DNA of 64,000 bases. Source: Frateuria_A yonginensis (GTDB taxonomy: Bacteria; Pseudomonadota; Gammaproteobacteria; Xanthomonadales; Rhodanobacteraceae). The stretch covers positions 1 through 64,000 of the forward strand of contig NZ_JBBBNY010000009.1 in assembly GCF_037137055.1 (NCBI RefSeq). Reading direction: 5' to 3'. Below are positions 1-7,076 of the stretch, piece after piece (within the stretch, counting starts at the first letter, position 1; each line of letters begins with the position of its first letter). Made by a program: the position numbers and the translations under genes. The notes below the pieces were generated by a model. The model made no database searches, had not been told where the DNA came from, and worked only from the letters and a program-made list of their open reading frames with translations.

Positions 1-134
<134 letters not shown>

Positions 135-587
135 TTACTTGGCCAGGCTGACCGTGCCCTTCATCAGGGCGGCATGGCCCGGGAAGGAGCAGAAGAAGCT
201 GTAGTCCTGGCCCGGTTTCAGGGCGGCGGTCCCGAAGGTGGTCGAATCGGTTTCGCCACCGCCGAGGATGCGGGTGTGCGCGATGATGCGGGTGTCGCCC
301 GGCTGGACATAGTCGTTGTCCAGGCCGGCCTTGGAGCCGTCGCCGAGCACGCCCTGCTCGTCCGCCGCGGCGGCGATCACGAGGTTGTGGCCCATCGCCG
401 CCCTGGGCAGCTTGCCCACGTGCTCGAGCGTCACGGTGAACTGCTTGCAGGTGGCGGGCACCGTGATCTGCTTCTGGTTGAACTGCATGGCATCGTTGCC
501 CTCGACGGTGGTCGAGCAGCCGGACGCGGCCCAGCTCGGCGCGGCGGCCAGGGCAAGCAGGGCGAAGGCCAACAGGCGTCGTTTCAT
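135..587 (-). CDS. azu: Azurin (blue copper protein)
   Basis: A 150-residue periplasmic type-1 copper protein that shuttles single electrons. It has a Sec signal peptide (MKRRLLAFALLALAAAPSWA, cleavage before ASGCSTT) and a mature part of azurin length. The copper ligands are visible: His in MGHNLVI, and Cys, His and Met in the FCSFPGHAALMKG segment near the C-terminus; the disulfide partners CSTT and ATCKQ are also there. Its ATG overlaps the ccoS stop codon (ATGA), so it is the last cistron of the cbb3 oxidase operon. This suggests (inference) that it feeds electrons to that oxidase or shares its low-oxygen control. Confidence 0.95.
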   Translation of the reverse strand: MKRRLLAFALLALAAAPSWAASGCSTTVEGNDAMQFNQKQITVPATCKQFTVTLEHVGKLPRAAMGHNLVIAAAADEQGVLGDGSKAGLDNDYVQPGDTRIIAHTRILGGGETDSTTFGTAALKPGQDYSFFCSFPGHAALMKGTVSLAK

Positions 588-790
588 CGGGTGTTTCCTC
601 GTTTCTCGGGGGAAGCTGTGGTGGGCGTGGCGTCGGCCGATCCGGGCCTCGGGTCGGCCTCCATCAGCGGCAGCACCGCGGGGCTATCGAGGTCGTCGAA
701 CTGCTGGTGGTTGGCGGCCCAGAAGAACAGCGCCACGCCGATCAGCACCACCAGCCCGGTCACCGGGATCAGCACCAGCAGGATGTTCAT
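584..790 (-). CDS. ccoS: CcoS, cbb3 oxidase assembly protein
   Basis: A 68-residue single-pass membrane protein (MNILLVLIPVTGLVVLIGVA, followed by FFWAANHQQFDDLDSPA). The N-terminal helix followed by the W-x(3-5)-Q-(F/Y)-DDLD-x-PA motif is diagnostic of CcoS/FixS, which is needed for cofactor insertion during cbb3 oxidase maturation. It is too short to stand out as an ORF of its own and was located by its ATG overlapping the ccoI stop (ATGA at 787-790). It overlaps azurin by 4 bases downstream. The C-terminal ~25 residues are a variable polar tail. Confidence 0.93.
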   Translation of the reverse strand: MNILLVLIPVTGLVVLIGVALFFWAANHQQFDDLDSPAVLPLMEADPRPGSADATPTTASPEKRGNTR

Positions 791-3015
791 GCGCGCAGCG
801 CCGGGGCGCCGCCGGGGCGCCCCACGCGCAGGGCGTTGAGCACCACCGCGAGCGAGCTGGCCGACATGCCGATGGCCGCCAGCCACGGCGGCACCAGGCC
901 GGCGGCGGCGAGAGGAATCGCCAGCAGGTTGTAGCCGAGCGACCAGCGCCGGCCTTGCGCCACCACCCGGGCGAAACGGCGGGCCACCGCGCGGGCCTGC
1001 CAGAGGCCGTCCAGGCCGCGGGTCAGCAGCAGGTCGGCGTGCGCCTGGGCCAGGTCCGTGCCGGTGGCGAGGGCGGCGGAGACGTCCGCGCCGGCCAATG
1101 CCGGGGCGTCGTTGCTGCCGTCGCCGACGGCGAGCGTCAGGTGGCCCTGCGCACGTGCGGCCTGCAGCAAGGCGAGCTTGTCCTGCGGCGATCGCCGGCC
1201 GACCCAGTGCGTGATGCCCAGCGCATGCGCCGTCGCCGCCACCCGCGCATGCGTGTCGCCGCTGGCGAGTACGGTGTCGACGCCATCGTCGCGCAGTGCC
1301 CGCAGCGTGGCGCCTGCCTCGGCGCGTGGCGCTTCGTCCAGATGAAAGGCTGCGACGGGCCCACGGCCATCGGCCAACAGCAGCGTGGCGGCGACGCTGG
1401 CCGGCACCGCACCGTTGCAGGCGGCCAGCGCGAAGTCGGGGTGACCCAGGCGCAGCGCCTGTCCGCCCACGTCGCCGCAGATGCCGGCTCCCGCGGCGAT
1501 GCGCGGCGCGTGCACCGGCGGCGTCTCGCCGCTCCAGGCGGCGGCCAGTGCGGCGGCGAGCGGGTGCGTGCTTTCCCGCGCCAGCGCGGCAGCCAGGCGC
1601 AGGGCGGCGTCGGCCCCCAGACCTTCGCGCAACGGCTCGACCGCCTCGGGATCCAGCCGCGGCACGGTCAGCGTGCCGGTCTTGTCGAACAGGGCGTAGT
1701 CGACGCGGGCCAGCGCGTCGAGCGCGCCGGGCTCCGCCACCAGCACCCCGTGTCCGGCGAGCACGGCAAGCGCCCGGGTGAGCGCGGCCGGGCGGGTCAG
1801 TGCGAACGCGCAGGGACAGGCCACCACCAGCACCGCGAGTGCGGCATCGAACGCGCGGGCCGGGTCCAGCCAGAGCCAGGCCAGCGCCGTCGACGCGGTG
1901 AGCGCCAGCACACGCAGCACGAAGCGGGTGGCCTCGCGGTCGCCGCTCCGGTCGGAGGCGCGCGCCAGGCGTGCGCGCCCGGCCAGGCGGCCCAGACGCG
2001 CCGCCGCGGTGTGCTCGCCGCTGTGTTCCACGCGCAGTTCCGCCGCTACGCCGAGCACGACGCTGCCGGCGACCAGCCGGTCCCCGCGGCGGCGCCGGCA
2101 CGGGCGCGATTCGCCCGACAGCAGCGCTTCGTCCAGTTCGGCCTCGACGCTCTCCAGCACCCCGTCGGCCGGTACGGTGCCGCCCTCGGCGACGCGCACG
2201 CGGTCGCCTGGCAGCAGTTCCAGCGCCGGCACGGTTTCCAGGCTGCCGTCGGCGCGCCGGCGCTCGGCCAGCAGGGGCGTGGCGTCCCGCGCGGCTTCGC
2301 CCAGCGCACCACTGGCGTGGCGCGCGCACAGCTCGACGTGGCGCGCCGCCAGCAGCAGGAACACGAACATGGCGACCGAATCGAAGTAGACCTCGCCGTG
2401 GCTGCGGACGGTGTCCCACGTGCTGGCGCCGAAGGTCAGCAGCACGGCCAGCGCCACGGTCAGGGCGACGCCGGGCCGGCACGCACGCAGCTCGCGCCAG
2501 GCGCCGACGAGGAAGGGCTGCGCCGAGTAGGCGACCACCGGCGCGGTGGTGAGCAGGCTGAGCCAGCGGAACAGTCCGCGCGTGGTGAAGTCGACGAAAT
2601 CGACCACGCCGATGTACATCACGAAGGCATAGGTCATCACCTGCATCGCGCACATGCCGGCGACCAGCAGGCGCTTGAGCGCATCGGTCGCCTCGCCGCT
2701 GCGGGCATCCTCGACCTGCTCACGGCGCAGCGGGCGCACCGCGCAACCGACGGCGGCGAAGGCGTCGAGCAATTGCGGCAGGGCGAGGCGTTCGGGGTCC
2801 CACACCACGCGCGCACGCTGCGCGCGGGCATCGACCGCCACGCGAGTCACGCCGGGCAGAGCATGCAGGCGCTCGTCCAGGCGCAGCACCTGGCGCGGAT
2901 CGGCCAGTCCTCCCACGCGCAGGGCGATCTCCGCCCGGCCATCGCGGCGGGCACGGATCACCTGCGCCGCCAGGCGCGGGTGCAGCCAGGCGGCGTGGGC
3001 GCCCAGGGCGTTCAC
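787..3015 (-). CDS. ccoI: CcoI/FixI copper-transporting P1B-type ATPase
   Basis: A 742-residue copper-exporting ATPase that supplies Cu to the cbb3 oxidase. Visible are the actuator motif LSGES, the membrane metal motif CPC (ACPCAFALTRP), the phosphorylation motif DKTGTLT and the hinge motif GDGSNDAPAL, plus about eight hydrophobic helices. I chose the GTG at 3015 because it overlaps the upstream stop as GTGA; the longer open frame merely reads through the preceding gene. Odd point: the N-terminal ferredoxin-like (HMA) domain, roughly residues 20-95, is recognisable (LHALPGVTRVAVDA) but the usual GMxCxxC copper-binding loop reads VGGLADPRQV, with no CxxC. The Cys-rich extension of many FixI proteins is also absent. 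Confidence 0.93.
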   Translation of the reverse strand: MNALGAHAAWLHPRLAAQVIRARRDGRAEIALRVGGLADPRQVLRLDERLHALPGVTRVAVDARAQRARVVWDPERLALPQLLDAFAAVGCAVRPLRREQVEDARSGEATDALKRLLVAGMCAMQVMTYAFVMYIGVVDFVDFTTRGLFRWLSLLTTAPVVAYSAQPFLVGAWRELRACRPGVALTVALAVLLTFGASTWDTVRSHGEVYFDSVAMFVFLLLAARHVELCARHASGALGEAARDATPLLAERRRADGSLETVPALELLPGDRVRVAEGGTVPADGVLESVEAELDEALLSGESRPCRRRRGDRLVAGSVVLGVAAELRVEHSGEHTAAARLGRLAGRARLARASDRSGDREATRFVLRVLALTASTALAWLWLDPARAFDAALAVLVVACPCAFALTRPAALTRALAVLAGHGVLVAEPGALDALARVDYALFDKTGTLTVPRLDPEAVEPLREGLGADAALRLAAALARESTHPLAAALAAAWSGETPPVHAPRIAAGAGICGDVGGQALRLGHPDFALAACNGAVPASVAATLLLADGRGPVAAFHLDEAPRAEAGATLRALRDDGVDTVLASGDTHARVAATAHALGITHWVGRRSPQDKLALLQAARAQGHLTLAVGDGSNDAPALAGADVSAALATGTDLAQAHADLLLTRGLDGLWQARAVARRFARVVAQGRRWSLGYNLLAIPLAAAGLVPPWLAAIGMSASSLAVVLNALRVGRPGGAPALRA

Positions 3016-3290
3016 GGCATGTGCTCCGGCACGGTGTGCGGCGTGGCAGGCCGGGGCGCGCGCGCAGCCGCGCCCCGGTCCGCGGCATGCACGGGCATGT
3101 CCAGCAGCGTGTGCGGGCGGGCCCCGTCGAGCGGCAGGTCGGCATGGCGCGAGCCGAGCACGACCGTCCACACGCAGCCGGCCAGCGAGGCGGCCAGGAT
3201 CGCCGCGCCGAGCCACAGCACGGGCTGGCGGTACCAGGCGTCGGCCACCGTGGCGGCCGACGGCTCAGAGGGTCGTCCGGGTTGCCGCAT
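3012..3290 (-). CDS. Short FixH-like membrane protein of the cco operon
   Basis: A 92-residue protein with one transmembrane segment (VLWLGAAILAASLAGCVWTV) preceded by an aromatic WYRQP stretch. It lies exactly where ccoG/ccoH lie in other cbb3 operons, between ccoP and ccoI. The WYR-P-W start followed by one helix and a short soluble part recalls the N-terminus of FixH/CcoH, but it is shorter than the ~150 residues usual there. The ATG at 3290 overlaps ccoP by 26 bases; a GTG at 3248 is an alternative start that avoids overlap. Its stop overlaps the ccoI GTG (GTGA). Function by position only; moderately sure it is a real gene. Confidence 0.65.
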   Translation of the reverse strand: MRQPGRPSEPSAATVADAWYRQPVLWLGAAILAASLAGCVWTVVLGSRHADLPLDGARPHTLLDMPVHAADRGAAARAPRPATPHTVPEHMP

Positions 3291-4182
3291 CGCCTTGGTG
3301 TGAGAGGTGGTAGACGTAGGCGGCCAGCACGCGGATCTGGTCTTCGCTCAGGCGCGTGTTCCAGGCCGGCATGTGGCCCTGGCGGCCGCCGCCGATGGTG
3401 CGCACGATGTCCTCGTACCTGCCGCCGTGCAGCCAGATGCGGTCGGTCAGGTTGGGTGCGCCCAGCGCCGGATTGCCCTTGCCCTGCTCGCCGTGGCACG
3501 CCGCGCAGGTGGCGAACAGCGGCTTGCCCGCCGCGGCACGCGCCGCGTCGTGCGGCGAGCCGGACAGGCTCAGCACGTAGCTGGCGAGGTTCTTCACGTT
3601 GTCCTCGCCCAGGCTGGCCCACGGCGGCATCAGGCCGCTGCGGCCGTCGTGGATGGAGGCCAGGATGTCCTTGCCGCTGCCGCCGTAGAGCCAGTCGTCG
3701 TCGATCAGGCTGGGCGCGCCGAGCTTGACGTTTCCGTAGCCGCCGCGGCCGTGGCAGGCGGCACAGTTGTCGACGAACAGGCGCGCGCCCATCTGCTGCG
3801 CGGCCGGGTCGTCGGCCAGCTGCTCGATCGGGTATTCGCGGAAGCGCAGCACCAGTTCGTCCAGCCTGGCGTTGTTGGCCGCCTCGGCCTTCGCCAGCTC
3901 GCCGTGCGCGGTCCAGCCGAGCGCACCCTGGTGGTTGCCGAAGCCCGGGTAGAGCACCAGGTAGATCGCGCCGATCACGAACATCGCGCCGGAGAGCAGC
4001 AGCCACCACAAAGGCAGCTTGCGTACCGCCTCGCGGATGGTGCCGTGCGCCCACACGTGGCCGGTGGTCTGGTCGGGCAGCGTCGGGATCTTCACCCGCG
4101 GGCCCCACAGGAACAGGAAAAACGTGATGCCCATGTTCAGCACGATCAGGAACATCACCCACAACGACCAACCCGCGCTCAC
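3265..4182 (-). CDS. ccoP: CcoP, diheme cytochrome c subunit of cbb3 oxidase
   Basis: A 305-residue membrane-anchored diheme cytochrome c that passes electrons to CcoO/CcoN. It has two N-terminal hydrophobic segments (residues ~4-24 and ~55-75), then two c-type heme domains, each with a CAACHG motif and a distal Met (GLMPPWASL and GHMPAWNTR). The length fits CcoP. The start is the GTG at 4182, which overlaps the ccoQ stop in a GTGA; the in-frame upstream extension translates the neighbouring gene in a wrong frame. It is the fourth structural gene of ccoNOQP. Confidence 0.95.
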   Translation of the reverse strand: MSAGWSLWVMFLIVLNMGITFFLFLWGPRVKIPTLPDQTTGHVWAHGTIREAVRKLPLWWLLLSGAMFVIGAIYLVLYPGFGNHQGALGWTAHGELAKAEAANNARLDELVLRFREYPIEQLADDPAAQQMGARLFVDNCAACHGRGGYGNVKLGAPSLIDDDWLYGGSGKDILASIHDGRSGLMPPWASLGEDNVKNLASYVLSLSGSPHDAARAAAGKPLFATCAACHGEQGKGNPALGAPNLTDRIWLHGGRYEDIVRTIGGGRQGHMPAWNTRLSEDQIRVLAAYVYHLSHQGDAATRTTL

Positions 4183-4400
4183 GGCTGCCTGCCTTTGCTG
4201 TCGTTCTCGTCTTCGCCCGGAATGCCCGTGTCCGGGCCCTCGGGCTTGTCTTCCATCGGAAGCTCGCTCATGCGCCTGAAGGTGGCGCGGTGGCGCTTGC
4301 GCCAGGCCCAGATCCAGATGCCGATGAACACCGCCATCAGCACCACGGTGACCGCGCCGCTGAGGTGGCCCCAGAACGGGTCCATCATCGGATGGTTCAC
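4179..4400 (-). CDS. ccoQ: CcoQ/FixQ small subunit of cbb3 oxidase
   Basis: A 73-residue single-helix protein (VNHPMMDPFWGHLSGAVTVV onward, with an IGIWIWAWRKRHR helix end) and an acidic soluble tail. CcoQ stabilises the CcoNOP complex. The GTG start at 4400 overlaps the ccoO stop as GTGA and the gene overlaps ccoP in the same way, so translation is coupled through the whole set. Too short and too variable for recognition outside its context; order and architecture make the call firm. Confidence 0.88.
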   Translation of the reverse strand: MNHPMMDPFWGHLSGAVTVVLMAVFIGIWIWAWRKRHRATFRRMSELPMEDKPEGPDTGIPGEDENDSKGRQP

Positions 4401-5050
4401 GGCGCACCCCCGTGCCCGGCCGGTACCGGCACCTGGCCGACTGGCTCGTTCCGTATGCCCAGGCCCTGCAGGTAGGCGATCAGCGCGTCCATCTCGGTCT
4501 TGCCGGCCAGCGCCTGCCTGGCGCCGGCGATGTCGGTGTCGGTATAGGGATCGCCCAGCTTGCGCAAGGTGCGCATGCGCGCCTGGATGTCTCCGATGTC
4601 GAGCGTGGCGCGCTCCAGCCACGGGTAGGCCGGCATGTTCGACTGAGGCACCACCTGGCGCGGGTTCTCCAGGTGCAGGCGCTGCCACTGGTCCGAATAC
4701 TTGCCGCCCACGCGCGCCAGGTCCGGCCCGGTGCGCTTGGAGCCCCATTGGAACGGACGGTCGTAGACCGATTCCTCCGCCGTGGAGAAGTGGCCGTAGC
4801 GCTGGGTCTCGGCGCGCAGCGCGCGGATCATCTGCGAGTGGCAGAGGTAGCAACCCTCGCGCACGTAGATGTCCTTGCCGGCCAGGCGCAGCGGATCGTA
4901 GGGCCTGACGCCCAGCGGCGCCTTCACCGCGTGCGCTTCCATGAACAGCGGTGTGATCTCGGCCAGGCCGCCGATGGAGACCATGATGGCGATCAGCATG
5001 CCGAGCAGGCCGGCATGTTTCTCGATCGCCTCGAAATGCTTGTATGCCAC
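4397..5050 (-). CDS. ccoO: CcoO, monoheme cytochrome c subunit of cbb3 oxidase
   Basis: A 217-residue membrane-anchored monoheme cytochrome c. It has one N-terminal helix (HAGLLGMLIAIMVSIGGLAE), the conserved ITPLF stretch, the heme motif CYLCHS and the axial-Met region SNMPAYPWL, all typical of CcoO. The start is a GTG at 5050 in good agreement with family N-termini (MAYKHFEAIEKHAGLL). A 114-base gap separates it from ccoN; the rest of the operon is overlapped or nearly contiguous. Works between CcoP and the CcoN heme-copper centre. Confidence 0.95.
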   Translation of the reverse strand: MAYKHFEAIEKHAGLLGMLIAIMVSIGGLAEITPLFMEAHAVKAPLGVRPYDPLRLAGKDIYVREGCYLCHSQMIRALRAETQRYGHFSTAEESVYDRPFQWGSKRTGPDLARVGGKYSDQWQRLHLENPRQVVPQSNMPAYPWLERATLDIGDIQARMRTLRKLGDPYTDTDIAGARQALAGKTEMDALIAYLQGLGIRNEPVGQVPVPAGHGGAP

Positions 5051-5164
5051 GGTTTTCGCTCTACTTGAGGAGTGCGGCCATGGATGGCCGCGGTCGGGCT
5101 TGCAGGGTCGAACGGCCTTTCCGTTGCGGGAGCCGGTTCGAAGCGGCGATCACGGACGAGCGCA

Positions 5165-6631
5165 TCAGGCAAGCCCCGGCAGCGGTTGCGGGACCTGGTG
5201 CGGGTCGGGCTCGGGAACCGGCACGGGAATCGGCTTGATCAACCGCGCGCGGGCATCCTCGGCGGTGCGCCAGAGGTTCCACGCCATCAGCACCATGCCG
5301 CTCAAGATCACCACGCCGGCGACCCAGCGCGTCCAGTACGCCGGCTGGATCGCCAGCAGGCTGTCGATGAACGGATACTTCAGCGAACCGTCGGGCAAGG
5401 TGGCGCGCCACATCACGCCCTCGGTGACGCCGGCGACCCACATCGAGCCGACGTACAGCACCACGCCGAACACGTGCAGCCAGAAGTGCCACTCCATCAG
5501 CCTGCGCGAGTACATCGCGGGACGGCCGAGCGCGCGCGGTGCCATCGCGTAGAGCGAACCGATGGTGATCATCGCGACCCAGCCCAGGGCGCCATTGTGC
5601 ACGTGGGCGACGGTCCAGTCGGTGTAGTGCGAGAGCGAGTTGACGGTCTTGACCGCCATCATCGAGCCTTCGAAGGTCGATCCGGCGTAGAACACCAGCG
5701 CCAGCACCATGAACTTGGCGGCAGGATCGGTCTTGAGCCTTGGCCAGGAGCCGTTGAAGGTCATCAGGCCGTTCGCCGCCGAGCCCCAGCTCGGCATCAG
5801 CAGCACCAGCGAGAAGGCCATGCCGACCGACTGCACCCAGTCCGGCAGGGCGGTGTACATCAGGTGGTGCGAGCCGGCCCACATGTACACCGAGATCAGC
5901 GCCCAGAAGTTCACGATCGAGAAGCGGTAGCTCCACAGGGGCTGCTGCGCCTGGCGCGGCACGAAGTAGTACATCATCCCGAGGAAACCGGCGGTCAGGA
6001 AGAACGCCACCGCGTTGTGGCCGTACCACCACTGCACCATCGCGTCGACCACGCCCGAGTAGATCGGGTAGGACTTCCACATCGAGACGGGGATCGCCAG
6101 GTTGTTGACGATGTGCAGCAGGCCCACGGCGATGATGAAGGCGCCGTAGTACCAGTTCGCCACGTAGATGTGGCGGATGCGCCGGCGCGCCAGCGAGCCG
6201 AAGAAAACGATCCCGAACGCCACCCACACCACGGCGATGAGTACGTCGATCCACCATTCGGGCTCGGCGTATTCCTTGCTCTGGGTGATGCCCAGCGGCA
6301 TGGTCACCATCGCCAGCACGCAGATCAGCTGCCAGCCCCAGAAGGTGAACTCCGCCAGCCCGGGGAACGCCAGCCGCGCGTGGCCGGTGCGCTGCACCAC
6401 GTAGTAGCAGGTACCCATCAGCGCCGAGCCGCCGAAGGCGAAGATCACGCCGAAGGTGTGGTCGGGGCGGATCCGGCTGAAGGTCAGCCAGGCCGTGTCG
6501 AAGTTGAACAGGGGCCACGCCAGCTGCGCGGCGGCGAGCACGCCGACGCCCATGCCGACGATGCCCCACACGGCCGCGGCCAGCAGGAACTGACGCACGA
6601 CCCTGTCGTTGTAGTACTCGGTGTTCGGCAT
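5165..6631 (-). CDS. ccoN: CcoN, catalytic subunit of cbb3 cytochrome c oxidase
   Basis: A 488-residue heme-copper oxidase subunit with about twelve transmembrane helices; it reduces O2 to water at high affinity. Seen directly: the N-terminal family signature RPDHTFGVIFAFGGSALMG, the metal-ligand helix WWYGHNAVAFFLT, the histidine pair AGSHHLMYT and the helix-X histidines TDWTVAHVHNGALGW. First gene of the ccoNOQP-ccoI-ccoS-azurin operon. An ANR/FNR-type box lies 55 bases upstream of the ATG. The C-terminal ~20 residues are Pro-rich and specific to this protein. Confidence 0.97.
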   Translation of the reverse strand: MPNTEYYNDRVVRQFLLAAAVWGIVGMGVGVLAAAQLAWPLFNFDTAWLTFSRIRPDHTFGVIFAFGGSALMGTCYYVVQRTGHARLAFPGLAEFTFWGWQLICVLAMVTMPLGITQSKEYAEPEWWIDVLIAVVWVAFGIVFFGSLARRRIRHIYVANWYYGAFIIAVGLLHIVNNLAIPVSMWKSYPIYSGVVDAMVQWWYGHNAVAFFLTAGFLGMMYYFVPRQAQQPLWSYRFSIVNFWALISVYMWAGSHHLMYTALPDWVQSVGMAFSLVLLMPSWGSAANGLMTFNGSWPRLKTDPAAKFMVLALVFYAGSTFEGSMMAVKTVNSLSHYTDWTVAHVHNGALGWVAMITIGSLYAMAPRALGRPAMYSRRLMEWHFWLHVFGVVLYVGSMWVAGVTEGVMWRATLPDGSLKYPFIDSLLAIQPAYWTRWVAGVVILSGMVLMAWNLWRTAEDARARLIKPIPVPVPEPDPHQVPQPLPGLA

Positions 6632-6685
6632 GGGGGAGTCCAGGAAAGCCTGCGCGTATTCTCCGGACGCCGTGCTCCGGCCCGC

Positions 6686-6699
6686 TTGACCTGGATCAA
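6686..6699 (-). promoter_or_regulatory. ANR/FNR-type binding box of the cco operon
   Basis: The sequence TTGACCTGGATCAA matches the FNR/ANR consensus TTGAT-N4-ATCAA at 9 of 10 defined positions. It is centred about 62 bases upstream of the ccoN ATG, compatible with a class II activator site (centre near -41.5) if transcription starts about 20 bases before the gene. ANR control of cbb3 oxidase operons is established in gammaproteobacteria; use here is inferred from the match and position. Confidence 0.75.
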
Positions 6700-7044
6700 C
6701 CCGCTGCGGCGAACCGCCGCTTCGAGAGTGTGGCCGGTTGTCGCAGCATCGCGCCGGCTACCTGGATCGGAAGCCGGTACCGCATGGGATGCGGGGCGGC
6801 GCGATGGTCGCGGGCCGCCGTGCGCCAGCGGCCGGCGAGGCATTGCAATCGCTTGACTCGAGGAGTCCCCGTGGGCCCGATCTGCCTGAGCTGGACATTC
6901 CCCTCGGCCAGGTCGGCTCCCCGGCGCCCATGCCGAACGGCGCGCGAATGCCCGCGATCACGACGCCGGCCTCGGCGGCGCAGGGCCGGCAGCCGGGACG
7001 GCGCGCCGCAGCCGTGGCGCCCGTCCTCACGCCAGATGCGATGG

Positions 7045-7068
7045 GCTCTCTCCCAAAGGGGAGAGGGC
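7045..7068. repeat. CTCTCCC/GGGAGAGG short palindrome
   Basis: Imperfect inverted repeat (CTCTCTCCC, short spacer, GGGGAGAGG) just beyond the FTR1 stop codon. Similar palindromes occur at 16744, 20829 and 23580, always outside genes, so this is a small dispersed element; here it may also end FTR1 transcription, though it lacks a clear T tract. Confidence 0.5.
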
Positions 7069-7076
7069 GAGCATGC

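Larger units (their letters stand above)
6632..7076. other. Gene-free region upstream of ccoN
   Basis: The 445 bases between ccoN and the FTR1 gene hold the ANR-type box at 6686-6699 and, near the far end, a CTCTCCC/GGGAGAG palindrome. Open frames across it are long only because of the high GC content and carry no recognisable domain. I see no gene. Confidence 0.6.

Noticed and set aside
316..3303. A 995-residue open frame on the plus strand across the cco genes
   Set aside because: It is the antisense shadow of ccoI, the FixH-like gene and azurin in very GC-rich DNA; its translation is Arg/Ala/Gly-rich with no domain, and the minus-strand genes are certain.
5072..6856. A 594-residue plus-strand open frame opposite ccoN
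   Set aside because: His/Arg/Gln-rich shadow of a clear heme-copper oxidase gene.
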